Below, piece after piece: positions 1 through 8,592 of a stretch of 33,788 nucleotides of DNA. The DNA is taken from positions 1-33,788 of the forward strand of contig DUZU01000029.1 in assembly GCA_013349285.1 (NCBI GenBank), written 5' to 3'. The number at the start of each line of letters is the position of its first letter. The first letter of the stretch is position 1. The notes beneath the pieces are model-generated. The model did not search any database, was not told where the DNA came from, and worked only from the letters and a program-made list of their open reading frames with translations. The translations under genes were made by a program, and so were the position numbers. The stretch comes from Deltaproteobacteria bacterium (lineage in GTDB: Bacteria; Desulfobacterota; Desulfobulbia; Desulfobulbales; Desulfurivibrionaceae).

Positions 1-3000
1 ATCTTTGTCCACGACACCCAGACCAACACCACCACCCGGGCCTCGGTGGCCACCGGCGGGGTCGAGGCCACCGGCGGCAGCAGTTACAATCCTGCCATCA
101 GTGATGATGGGCGTTATGTTGTCTTTCAGTCAAGTGCCACTGATCTGGTAACCGGCGACACCAATGGCAGCCAAGATATTTTTGTTCGTGATACGCTTAA
201 TAACATTACCAAGCGGATTTCCGTGGATTCGGGGGGTTATGAGGCCAATGGCTGGAGCGATCAACCATCGATCAGTGCGGATGGGCGGTATGTGCTGTTT
301 AACTCTTCGGCCACCAATCTGGTGCCTGATGACACCAACGGCCAGAACGATATATTTATCCATGACACCCATACCGGGCAAACCGATTTTGCCTCTACTC
401 TTCTGGCCGGAGGGGTAACAGCCTCGGGCGCGGTTTTCGGGGGCGGCAATGATCGTTATCTGTTGTTGACCACCGGCACTTCGCTGGTGGGGGCGGATAC
501 CAATGGTCTAAATGATGCCTACCTGATCGACCGCAACGATGCCCCGGACTTGGATAACAGCGGAGCGCCGGCCCTCAATGCCATTGCCGAGGATCCGGTC
601 AGCAATCCCGGGACCTCCTCCTATGATATGTACATGGTTCTGGGTGATATCATCTCTGATGCCGATCACAAGGATAACAAGATGGGCATCGCGGTTACCG
701 GGGTGGACAATACCAACGGCAGCTGGCAGTACTCAACCAATGGCGGCTCCACCTGGAGTAATTTTACCGGGGTTTCCGATAGTTCCGCCACCCTGTTGAA
801 GGGGCCTGAAGAGCTGGAGGCCTTTCTCGGCAATGGCGCCGATCTGGCAACCGGAGATTTATTGATAAACAGTATTGACCTGGGGCCGGTCACCCTCAGC
901 ACCGCCCTGATTAACGGCCGCAACATGCAGGGGGCAATGAATCTGGCCAATGCCATCAATGCCATCTCCGGCGCCACCGGGGTGGTGGCCGAGCTTGAGC
1001 CCCTTTATTACGGCGCAACAGCCATTGGCGGCAATACGGCCTCGGAAAATATCACCTTTGATCTCAACGGGGTCAATGTCAGCGCCTTTATAGCCTCGGG
1101 CGCCACCACGGCCGACGTGGCCATTGCGGTTGCCAATGCCATTATGACCGTGGGGTATCAGGCCAAGGTCCACGCCTGGGTCGGCGATGGCACCAATGGC
1201 GGCGGGGTGGATACCGTGGTCATCGAAAGCTATGCCAGCTCTATCGAAATAACCAACCTCAGTGAACTTGGCACGGCAAAAAGCGGCTTGGCCAATGGGA
1301 CCTATACTGCGGATGCCACCCATAACGGCGGGGAAGTTTTTCTGCTGCCCACGGCCGGAGATTATGTCGTTACCACCAGCGCGGGCGATGATTCGATTCT
1401 TCACTTGCTCGGCCTTGGCGGGGGATCGAGTTTTACCGGAATTGCCGGGGATGTTGCCGATGACGGCACCATCGCTGTCGCCTCCCCGGATAATTACATC
1501 CGATTTGTGCCCAATGCCGATTACAACGGCACGGCAACCCTTACCTTCCGGGCCTGGGATCAGTCGGACGGATTTACCAACGATACCTCCGGCATTGATG
1601 TGTCGGTTAACGGCGGCAGCACCGCCTACAGCACCGCTTCCGAGAGCCTGTCCATTACGGTGACTCCGGTGAACGACGCGCCGGTGCTAACAACCAGTGC
1701 GGTCTTGAATTATACGGAAAATGATATTGCCACCCCAATTGCGCCTTCAATAACCTTGGCTGATATCGATAATGCCAACCTGGAAAGCGCCGCGATCAAC
1801 ATCAGTGCCAACTATGTGGAAGGCGAGGATGTTTTGAGCTTTACTCCGGTGGGCGGGATCACCGGCTCCTGGGATGCGCCCTCCGCTACCCTTCTCCTGA
1901 GCGGCATCGACACCCTGGCCAACTATCAAGCCGCCCTGGCCTCGGTGAGCTATGTGAATCTGAGCAACAACCCGTCCGAATTGGCCCGGACCATCAGTTT
2001 TACGGCCAATGACGGGGCTGCCACCAGCGCAGCGGCTACCGCCACCGTTAATGTTACCGCCGCCAACGACCCACCCTCAATTACCGTAACCGGCACCTTG
2101 AACTACATCGAGGATGCCGTGCCCCAGGTCATTGATGGCGCCATTGTGGTTTCCGATGTTGATAACCTATCATTAACCGGGGCTGATATTATAATCAGCC
2201 CGGGGTACGTGCTGGGCGAGGATCAGCTTGGCTTTAGCAATACCGCCAACATCACCGGCTCCTGGGATTCGGCCACCGGTATTCTGACCCTGACCGGTAC
2301 CGACACGGTGGCCAATTATCAGGCGGCCCTGCGGTCGGTTACCTATCAGAACCTGAGCGATAATCCAAGCACCGGCTCGCGGACCGTGTCTTTTCAGGTC
2401 AACGACGGCGGGGCCAGCGCCTCTTCCTCGGCCACCGTCAATGTCACGGCGGTCAATGATGCGCCGGTGCTTGATAACAGCGGAGCCCCGGCGTTGATGG
2501 CGGTAATGGAGGACGATAACAACCCGATCGGGGATCTGCTCAGCAATCTTGTCGCCTCGATAATCAGCGATGCCGATAACCCAACCCCCTTGGGCATTGC
2601 GGTAACCGGGGCGGACACGGCGGATGGCATCTGGCAATTCAGCCTGGACAACGGGGCAACCTGGACCACCTTCGGCCCCTTAGCCGATACCTCGGCCACC
2701 CTGCTGGAGACCGATGCCTTTACCCGGATTCGCTTTGTGCCCACCGCCGATTTTGACGAGACCGCGACTTTTACCTTCAGGGCCTGGGATAAGAGCGATG
2801 CCCTGGCCGGGGGCGCTAGCGGGGTTGATGTGTCGATCAATGGCGGCAGCACCGCCTATAGCGCGGCCGTGGAAACCGCCTCGATCTCGATCACCGGAAT
2901 CAACGACGCGCCCACGGTGAGCGGCACGGCCGGCCTGGGCGTGCTTTATCTGACCGATACGGATAATGGCGGTGATCTGGTGGGCAATCTTATCAGCGGG

Positions 3001-3837
3001 GTGGTGAACGATGTGGACACCGGCGCCTTTAAGGGCATAGCGGTCACCGGCTATGACACCGCGGTGGGCGCCTGGCAGTACTCCTTGGATAACGGCGCCA
3101 CCTGGCTTGATTTCGGGCCGGTTGCCGAGACGGCCGCCACCTTGCTGGCGGATACCGCCAAAATAAGATTGGTGCCCAATGGTCATGACCTGGGCAGTTC
3201 AGTCATAACTTTTCATGGTTGGGATCAGACCAGCGGCAGCAACGGGATGACCGGGGTTGATGTTACCATTAACGGCGGGACGACCGCGTTCAGTACCGGG
3301 GCTACCACGGCTACGGCTACGGTCCAGGAATTAATCGTGCCCCCCCCTGCGACCACGACGACAACCATAACCACGGAGACGACCAGTACTACCCTGCTTA
3401 TCGACACTACCACCGCAACCTCGACCACCGAAATTCTTACCGAGGCGACGACCACCGATGTTCTGATCACCGAAGCGGAGATCAATACCGATTCGACCAT
3501 GGAGACCGCATCAACCGAGGAAGCCGTTGAGGAAGCGGCGGAAAGCGAAGATGACGGCGAGACGGCCGATGAGGGCGAAGAGCAGGCAGAAGATGAAGCC
3601 GACGAGGAAGGAGAAGCTGAGGAAGAGGGCAAGGAAGAAGAGGCCCCTGAAATTGTAGCGGCGGCTGAGGGTGAAGTAAATGGCGAGGCAGAGGTTAAAG
3701 CGGCTGCCGAGGCCGGAGGCAAGAGCGGCAAGGGGCTCAGCGGCCAGCTGGCCAAGGAGAAAAAGACGTCGGAGGCGGAGCGGGCCGAGATTATCAAAAT
3801 ATTTGACGAGGTTTTCGACCTCCTCCAGTGCAAATGA
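1..3837 (+). CDS. Large adhesin-like surface protein, 5' end missing
   Basis: The reading frame is open from base 1, so the N-terminus lies outside the window; the GTG at 46 is only an internal codon. The first about 150 residues are TolB/WD40-like propeller repeats (DGRYVVF, DGRYVLF, each followed by a DxNGxxDIF motif). Then come Ig/cadherin-like modules joined by NDAP linkers, with three related SWQYS / FRAWDxS modules (about 539-1680, 2455-2910, 2911-3330) and two more alike each other (about 1681-2455). The first module has an insertion resembling flagellin hook-IN motifs. The C-terminus is a Thr-rich stretch, then a Glu/Asp-rich stretch, ending in Cys-Lys. I see no RTX nonapeptides. Such proteins are usually exported adhesins, and the three export-type genes directly downstream support this. 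The function is inferred; the domain types are fairly clear. Confidence 0.85.
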   Translation: MFVHDTQTNTTTRASVATGGVEATGGSSYNPAISDDGRYVVFQSSATDLVTGDTNGSQDIFVRDTLNNITKRISVDSGGYEANGWSDQPSISADGRYVLFNSSATNLVPDDTNGQNDIFIHDTHTGQTDFASTLLAGGVTASGAVFGGGNDRYLLLTTGTSLVGADTNGLNDAYLIDRNDAPDLDNSGAPALNAIAEDPVSNPGTSSYDMYMVLGDIISDADHKDNKMGIAVTGVDNTNGSWQYSTNGGSTWSNFTGVSDSSATLLKGPEELEAFLGNGADLATGDLLINSIDLGPVTLSTALINGRNMQGAMNLANAINAISGATGVVAELEPLYYGATAIGGNTASENITFDLNGVNVSAFIASGATTADVAIAVANAIMTVGYQAKVHAWVGDGTNGGGVDTVVIESYASSIEITNLSELGTAKSGLANGTYTADATHNGGEVFLLPTAGDYVVTTSAGDDSILHLLGLGGGSSFTGIAGDVADDGTIAVASPDNYIRFVPNADYNGTATLTFRAWDQSDGFTNDTSGIDVSVNGGSTAYSTASESLSITVTPVNDAPVLTTSAVLNYTENDIATPIAPSITLADIDNANLESAAINISANYVEGEDVLSFTPVGGITGSWDAPSATLLLSGIDTLANYQAALASVSYVNLSNNPSELARTISFTANDGAATSAAATATVNVTAANDPPSITVTGTLNYIEDAVPQVIDGAIVVSDVDNLSLTGADIIISPGYVLGEDQLGFSNTANITGSWDSATGILTLTGTDTVANYQAALRSVTYQNLSDNPSTGSRTVSFQVNDGGASASSSATVNVTAVNDAPVLDNSGAPALMAVMEDDNNPIGDLLSNLVASIISDADNPTPLGIAVTGADTADGIWQFSLDNGATWTTFGPLADTSATLLETDAFTRIRFVPTADFDETATFTFRAWDKSDALAGGASGVDVSINGGSTAYSAAVETASISITGINDAPTVSGTAGLGVLYLTDTDNGGDLVGNLISGVVNDVDTGAFKGIAVTGYDTAVGAWQYSLDNGATWLDFGPVAETAATLLADTAKIRLVPNGHDLGSSVITFHGWDQTSGSNGMTGVDVTINGGTTAFSTGATTATATVQELIVPPPATTTTTITTETTSTTLLIDTTTATSTTEILTEATTTDVLITEAEINTDSTMETASTEEAVEEAAESEDDGETADEGEEQAEDEADEEGEAEEEGKEEEAPEIVAAAEGEVNGEAEVKAAAEAGGKSGKGLSGQLAKEKKTSEAERAEIIKIFDEVFDLLQCK

Positions 3838-4592
3838 TGAAACAGCAATTCAAGGGATATATCTTGGCGGCAACTCTCCTGCTGTTGCCCACAGTGCTCC
3901 ATGGGGCGGAAAGTTTTGAGGTGCGGGCCTTGCTGGTGCCTCAGCGGGAGGCGGTGCTCTCCAGCCAGATCCATGGCCGGATTATCGAGCTGCCGGTGGA
4001 GGTGGGTGATCGCTTTGCCCAGGGCCAACTGCTGGTGGCTCTTGATTGCGAGGTGTTGGCCGCTGAGCTGCAAAAGGCGAAAATGGATCTGGAGGCGGCA
4101 ACGGAAACCCATGCCGCCATGCTGCGCCTGCTCGAATTCGGTTCGGTGAGCGAGCTGGAGGTGGCGGTTGCTTCCGCCAAGAAAAAGCGGGCCCAGGCCG
4201 AGGTGCTGCTTGGCGAAACCAAGGTCTCCATGTGCCGAATCCATGCCCCCTTTGCCGGGCGGGTGGTCAAGCGGCCGGTCAACCCCTATGAAAATGTCAC
4301 CCCGGAAAATCCTGTTCTCGAGATTATCGCCGACAGTAAGCTCAAGCTCCATCTGCTGGTCCCCTCCCATTGGTTGCAATGGCTGGCCGCGGGTCAGCAG
4401 TTCAAGGTTCGCCTCGACGAGACCGGCAAAAGCTATCAGGCCGTGGTTACCGGTTTGGGAGCCCGGGTTAATCCCGTCAACCAGACCCTGGAGCTGGAGG
4501 CGGCTTTTAGCGAAAAACATGACGAATTGCTGGCCGGGATGAGCGGCACCGCGGTTTTGTTTAAACCGGCAAAGAAAGACAAAGGAAATTGA
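3834..4592 (+). CDS. HlyD-family periplasmic adaptor protein
   Basis: A 252-residue adaptor with an N-terminal signal or anchor segment (hydrophobic ILAATLLLLPT, likely cleaved near HGA/ES). It has the two half-motifs of a biotinyl-lipoyl-like fold (SSQIHGRIIELPVEVGD and RIHAPFAGRVVKRPV) separated by a short helical hairpin, then a beta-barrel region. These proteins bridge an inner-membrane exporter and an outer-membrane channel. The ATG at 3834 overlaps the upstream TGA (ATGATGA), which suggests translational coupling to the adhesin-like gene; a GTG at 3828 is also possible. The protein is shorter than typical HlyD/MacA proteins (350-450 residues). Its cargo is probably the upstream surface protein, by position only. 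Confidence 0.85.
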   Translation: MMKQQFKGYILAATLLLLPTVLHGAESFEVRALLVPQREAVLSSQIHGRIIELPVEVGDRFAQGQLLVALDCEVLAAELQKAKMDLEAATETHAAMLRLLEFGSVSELEVAVASAKKKRAQAEVLLGETKVSMCRIHAPFAGRVVKRPVNPYENVTPENPVLEIIADSKLKLHLLVPSHWLQWLAAGQQFKVRLDETGKSYQAVVTGLGARVNPVNQTLELEAAFSEKHDELLAGMSGTAVLFKPAKKDKGN

Positions 4593-5962
4593 GGATGGCG
4601 GTTTCTGGACAAAATGATCCCGCGGTTCTCAAGCAGCAGCTGGTCGGGCTCAGCACCCTGCTCCAGCTGCAAACCCAATGCCGCCATCTCAACAATCTGG
4701 CGGAGTTCGGTTTTTTTGTGGTCAACGATACCCTGCGCCTGCTCAAATATCACCAGGCCGTTCTCTGGCAGAAAAAGGGGCGGGGGGCCAAGCTGGCCGC
4801 CGTCTCCGGCGTTGATCGGGCCAATGTCGATTCCCCCTATCTGCAGTGGCTGAAAAAGGTGGGCGGCCATCTGCTCAAACAAAAAGATGCGGCCAGTGGC
4901 CGGGTTGTCGCCAGGGAGCAACTGCCGGCCGGATTGCAGAAAGGCTGGGATGAGTGGGCCGGGGGCGCGGCCCTCTGGTGTCCGCTATTAGCCGACGGCA
5001 AGGTGCTGGGCGGCTTGTGGTTGACCCGCGATGATGATTGGGCGCCCTCCGAGGTTGCCCTGCTGGAGCAGCTGGCCGATGCCTACGGTCATGTCTGGCA
5101 GTTGCTGTTGTTGCGCCCGGCCTGGCGCAATCAACAGCGGAGCAGGGTTGGCTTTCGTCTGCTGCAGGCGATCTTGGTCTCGGCGGCCCTGGCCAGCCTT
5201 GCCCTGCCGGTCAAGTTGTCGGTGCTGGCCCCGGCCCAAATCGTGCCGGTCAAGCCCCTGCTGGTCAGCGCCCCCTTGCGCGGGGTGATCAAAAAATTTC
5301 ATGTCCAGCCCAACCAGGCGATCAAGGCGGGTGATCTGCTTTTTGAGCTTGATGATACCGAGCTGCGGAACCGGCATCAGGTCGCCGGCAAAGCCATGGC
5401 GGTTGCCCAAGCCGAATACCTGCGGGCCAGCCGCAAGAGCTTGTCTGACCGCGACTCGGTTATTGATGCGGATGTGCTCAAGGCCCAGGTTGCGATCAAG
5501 ACGGCGGAGGTGGCCTTTGCCGCCGACGAGCTGGCCCGGATCAAGGTGCGGGCCGAGCGGGCCGGGATCGTGGTCTTTGCCGATGTTAATGACTGGCTCG
5601 GCAAGCCGGTGGTCACCGGTGAAAAGGTGCTGCTGGTGGCCGATCCGCAGCAGATGGAGCTGGAGATCAAGGTGCCCCTGGATAATGCGATCAATCTCGA
5701 GCCCGGCGCCGAGGTGCGGATGTTTCTCCATGTTGACCCCTCTCTGGAGGTTCGCGGCACCATCCGCCAGACCAGCTACGAGGCGCGGGAAACGGAGCAA
5801 GGCAACCTGGCCTATCTGGTCAAGGCCACCCTCGACCAGTCCCCGGCCCAGTTGCGGATCGGGTTTATGGGCACCGCCAAAATTTATGGCAAGGAAGCCA
5901 GGCTCTATTATTATCTGTTCCGGCGGCCCTGGGCCGTGCTGCGGCAAACTCTGGGGATTTAG
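4589..5962 (+). CDS. GAF-like domain plus HlyD membrane-fusion protein
   Basis: A 457-residue protein with two parts. Residues about 10-175 look like a GAF-type sensory fold (AALWCPLLADGKVLGGLWLTR is typical of the final strands). A transmembrane segment follows at about 190-210, then an HlyD-type barrel-sandwich (PLRGVIKKFHVQPNQAIKAGD), a helical hairpin and a barrel domain. The GAF part would be cytoplasmic and the HlyD part periplasmic. The ATG at 4589 overlaps the previous TGA. The ATG at 4595 is an alternative with better spacing from AAAGGA at 4582-4587. It sits between another adaptor and an M50-HlyD fusion, so the three likely work as one export or processing complex. A ligand for the GAF part cannot be read from sequence. 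Confidence 0.8.
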   Translation: MRMAVSGQNDPAVLKQQLVGLSTLLQLQTQCRHLNNLAEFGFFVVNDTLRLLKYHQAVLWQKKGRGAKLAAVSGVDRANVDSPYLQWLKKVGGHLLKQKDAASGRVVAREQLPAGLQKGWDEWAGGAALWCPLLADGKVLGGLWLTRDDDWAPSEVALLEQLADAYGHVWQLLLLRPAWRNQQRSRVGFRLLQAILVSAALASLALPVKLSVLAPAQIVPVKPLLVSAPLRGVIKKFHVQPNQAIKAGDLLFELDDTELRNRHQVAGKAMAVAQAEYLRASRKSLSDRDSVIDADVLKAQVAIKTAEVAFAADELARIKVRAERAGIVVFADVNDWLGKPVVTGEKVLLVADPQQMELEIKVPLDNAINLEPGAEVRMFLHVDPSLEVRGTIRQTSYEARETEQGNLAYLVKATLDQSPAQLRIGFMGTAKIYGKEARLYYYLFRRPWAVLRQTLGI

Positions 5963-8101
5963 ATGGAGGCAATAGCCCTGCCCAGCAGCGTCAATTTTCC
6001 AGTCGAGCCGGAAAGACCCCTGCCCCAGCTGCGCGAGGATCTTGAGCTGCTGCCGCTTGCCCGGCAGGCGAGCGGCGCCCCTTTCTGGAATATCTACGAC
6101 CCGGTCCGCCACGCCTTTTTCAGGATCGGCTGGCTGGAGTTCGAGATCTTAAGCCGCTGGCATCTCGGCGCCGCTTCCAAAATCGCGGCCGAGGTCAGCC
6201 GGGAGACCACCCTTAAGATCTCGGCCCGGCAGGTGGAAGGGGTTCAGTATTTTCTGCTGACCAACCAGCTGTTGCAGCCCCAAACCGGCCGGGGCTTTGC
6301 CGCCAAGGCCGCGGCCGGCCAGGGGGTGATGCACGGTTTTGTCCAAAACCATCTCTATCGGCGGCTGCCTCTTTTCCGGCCCGATGCCTTTCTTGATGCC
6401 TCTCTGCCCCTGGTCTCTTTTTTTTACAGAGCATGGTTTTGGAAGCTCACCGCATTGTTCGGCCTCATCGGCCTCTACCTGGTCGGGAGGCAGTGGCAGG
6501 AGTTCAGCCGGACCTTTCTGTATTTCTTTACCCTGCCCGGCCTGCTCTGTTTTTCTTTGACCCTGGTGCTGCTCAAGTTGGCCCATGAGCTGGCCCATGC
6601 CTATACCGCCAAGCATTTCGGCCTCAAGGTGCCGGTGATCGGCGTCGCCTTTATCATTATCTGGCCGCTGTTCTATACCGATACCACCGATGGCTGGCGG
6701 CTGGAGAAAAAGGAGCAACGGATAAAAATCGGCGCAGCCGGCGTCTTGTTTGAGCTGGCCGTGGCCGCCTATGCCACCTTGCTCTGGAATTTTGTCGGGG
6801 CGGGGGTGCTGAAAAGCACCCTTTTTCTGCTGACCAGCGCCACCTGGCTGACCTCGCTGGCCGTCAATCTCAACCCCTTCATGCGCTTTGACGGCTATTA
6901 CCTGCTCAGCGATCTCTGGGAGATCTCCAATCTGCAGCCCCGGGCCTTTGCCCAGGCGCGCTGGTTTCTGCGGGGTCTGCTGCTGGGCGTCACTGAGCCG
7001 TCCCCGGAAAATCTGCCCGCCGGCAAGCTGCGTTTGCTGACCTGCTATGGGCTGGCAACCTGGATTTATCGGCTGCTTCTTTATGCCTCCATCGCCTTGG
7101 TTGTCTACCATCTGGCTTTTAAAGTTTTAGGGATTGTTATGTTTGCGGTGGAAATCGGCTGGTTTCTCTGTCTGCCGATCGGGCGGGAAATCAAAAGCTA
7201 TTGGCAGATGCGGCAGAAGGCGCGGCTTAGCCGGTTGCTGGTAACCTTTTCGGTTCTGGCCGCTCTGGTTGCCGGCCTTTTCTACCCTTGGCAGAGTGCG
7301 GTCTATGTGCCGGCCCTTTACCGGGCGCCGGAATCGGCCCTGATTTTTTCGCCTCAGAGCGGGCAGTTGCGGCAACTTCTGGTGGCGCATGGTCAGCAGC
7401 TGAAAAAGGGGGATCTGCTTTTTGAGTTGCAGTCGCCCGAGCTTGATTATCTTTGTCGGCAGGCGGAACGCCAGGTGGAAAAGCTTAAATCCGAACTCAG
7501 CCGAGCCGGTTTTGTCGAGGAAAAGGCCGAACGGAGCCAGGTGGTGGCCGAGCAGCTCACCGCCGCCCTGACCGCCCTGGCCGGTTACCGCGAGCAGCAA
7601 GCGCGGTTGAGCATTACTGCGCCGATTTCGGGGCGGCTCATGGAGCTTGCCGACGACTTGCGGGTGGGGCAATGGCTCAATTCCTCGACCAGACTGGGGC
7701 TGATTGTCGGCAACGGCCCGAGGCAGGTTGAGGGCTTTCTGCGCGAACAAGATGTGGAGCGGGTAACAATCGGGACCAGGGGAAGTTTTTATCCGGAACG
7801 CAGCGAACTGCCCATGGTGGCCGGGCTGGTGCGGGAGTTGGAAATGACCCATACCGAGGTGCTTAAAGAGCCTTATCTGGCCTCGATTTACGGGGGCGGG
7901 GTGCCGGTGCGCCGCACTGCCGGCGGCAGTCTGGCCAGTGATCAAAGCGTTTACCGCTTTGTGTTGCAACCGGAGGGGGAGGTCGATTTTCCGGCCCAGA
8001 TCTTGCGGGGCACGGTGCGCCTGGCTGGCGAACCGGCCAGTCTGATCAGGAGGATGTGGCTGGCAATAGCCCGGGTGGTGATCCGGGAAAGTGAATTTTA
8101 A
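5963..8101 (+). CDS. M50-type membrane metalloprotease fused to HlyD domain
   Basis: A 712-residue polytopic protein. The N-terminal 110 residues resemble a PqqD-like winged domain. The zinc motif HELAH lies at residues 208-212 in a membrane helix. The second M50 motif, NPFMRFDGYY, has its Asp at 310. More membrane segments follow to about residue 440. The C-terminal part (about 445-690) is HlyD-like, with SPQSGQLRQLLVAHGQ and ITAPISGRLMEL as the two half-motifs. Site-2-type proteases cut within membranes; fused to HlyD they are found next to exported large proteins. The gene starts immediately after the stop of the upstream gene and ends just before a strong hairpin, so it closes the operon. 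Catalytic residues look intact. No ABC ATPase or TolC-like gene is in the window. Confidence 0.85.
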   Translation: MEAIALPSSVNFPVEPERPLPQLREDLELLPLARQASGAPFWNIYDPVRHAFFRIGWLEFEILSRWHLGAASKIAAEVSRETTLKISARQVEGVQYFLLTNQLLQPQTGRGFAAKAAAGQGVMHGFVQNHLYRRLPLFRPDAFLDASLPLVSFFYRAWFWKLTALFGLIGLYLVGRQWQEFSRTFLYFFTLPGLLCFSLTLVLLKLAHELAHAYTAKHFGLKVPVIGVAFIIIWPLFYTDTTDGWRLEKKEQRIKIGAAGVLFELAVAAYATLLWNFVGAGVLKSTLFLLTSATWLTSLAVNLNPFMRFDGYYLLSDLWEISNLQPRAFAQARWFLRGLLLGVTEPSPENLPAGKLRLLTCYGLATWIYRLLLYASIALVVYHLAFKVLGIVMFAVEIGWFLCLPIGREIKSYWQMRQKARLSRLLVTFSVLAALVAGLFYPWQSAVYVPALYRAPESALIFSPQSGQLRQLLVAHGQQLKKGDLLFELQSPELDYLCRQAERQVEKLKSELSRAGFVEEKAERSQVVAEQLTAALTALAGYREQQARLSITAPISGRLMELADDLRVGQWLNSSTRLGLIVGNGPRQVEGFLREQDVERVTIGTRGSFYPERSELPMVAGLVRELEMTHTEVLKEPYLASIYGGGVPVRRTAGGSLASDQSVYRFVLQPEGEVDFPAQILRGTVRLAGEPASLIRRMWLAIARVVIRESEF

Positions 8102-8125
8102 AGGGGAGCTGTTTGACCAATAAAA

Positions 8126-8154
8126 AAAGGCCGCCTTTAAAAAAGGCGGCCTTT
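8126..8154 (+). terminator. Intrinsic terminator of the export operon
   Basis: A perfect 13-bp inverted repeat (AAAGGCCGCCTTT and its complement) with a three-base A loop lies 25 bases after the M50-HlyD stop codon. It is flanked by A and T tracts, so it can work in both directions. It would end the plus-strand operon and the minus-strand tRNA-Asn transcript. Confidence 0.85.
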
Positions 8155-8163
8155 GAACTTTCA

Positions 8164-8239
8164 TGGCTCCCGGGGAGGGACTCGAACCCCCGACAGGGTG
8201 ATTAACAGTCACCTGCTCTACCAACTGAGCTACCCGGGA
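8164..8239 (-). tRNA. tRNA-Asn (anticodon GTT)
   Basis: Read on the minus strand this is a complete 76-base cloverleaf. The acceptor stem is TCCCGGG/CCCGGGA with discriminator G and an encoded CCA. The D-arm is AGCTCAGTTGGTAGAGC. The anticodon loop CTGTTAA has GTT, and the T-arm contains GGTTCGAGTCC. Confidence 0.95.
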
Positions 8240-8265
8240 ACAAACATATTGCTCAGACGAGCGCC

Positions 8266-8294
8266 AATATAGCAACTCACCCCGGCATCGTCAA
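8266..8294 (-). promoter_or_regulatory. Sigma70-type promoter of tRNA-Asn
   Basis: On the minus strand, TTGACG (8294-8289) and TATATT (8271-8266) are separated by exactly 17 bases. The -10 box lies 26 bases upstream of the mature tRNA 5' end. Confidence 0.75.
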
Positions 8295-8339
8295 CATTTT
8301 ATCGCATTAAATTGATTTTTATTGATAACCCTTTTTTCC

Positions 8340-8368
8340 TTGACGCATTGTCGAGCATGGGCTATTAA
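8340..8368 (+). promoter_or_regulatory. Sigma70-type promoter of tRNA-Pro
   Basis: TTGACG (8340-8345) and TATTAA (8363-8368) are spaced by 17 bases. They lie 28 bases upstream of the mature tRNA-Pro 5' end. Confidence 0.7.
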
Positions 8369-8396
8369 CCTCTTTCCTAGTATTACCCTTAAATGT

Positions 8397-8474
8397 CGGG
8401 GCGTAGCGCAGCCTGGTTAGCGCGCCTGCCTTGGGAGCAGGAGGCCGCAGGTTCGAATCCTGCCGCCCCGACCA
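8397..8474 (+). tRNA. tRNA-Pro (anticodon TGG)
   Basis: A complete 78-base cloverleaf. The acceptor stem is CGGGGCG/CGCCCCG with discriminator A and an encoded CCA. The anticodon stem is CCTGC/GCAGG around loop CTTGGGA, giving TGG. The T-arm contains GGTTCGAATCC. It is divergent from tRNA-Asn and marks the edge of the magnetosome region. Confidence 0.95.
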
Positions 8475-8494
8475 TTTCTAATTTTCATTATATC

Positions 8495-8533
8495 AAGCGG
8501 TTGTCGATACTTGTCGGCAACCGCTTTTCTTTT
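8495..8533 (+). terminator. Intrinsic terminator after tRNA-Pro
   Basis: A 9-bp stem (AAGCGGTTG pairing with CAACCGCTT) encloses a 14-base loop and is followed by a T-rich run (TTCTTTTT). It starts 21 bases after the tRNA CCA end. Confidence 0.75.
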
Positions 8534-8592
8534 TGTTAAAAAATGGCTTTGACTAACTGAATCGCCACTAGCGTTGTAGACCCTCCTCCTGT

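Noticed and set aside
3225-4520. A 431-residue open frame on the minus strand
   Set aside because: It runs antisense across the end of the adhesin-like gene and the HlyD gene, has a Ser/Val-rich artificial composition mirroring the Thr/Glu-rich coding strand, and shows no domain.
7127-8275. A 382-residue minus-strand open frame that starts across tRNA-Asn
   Set aside because: It is the shadow of the M50-HlyD gene and includes the antisense of a tRNA and a terminator; no protein family is visible.
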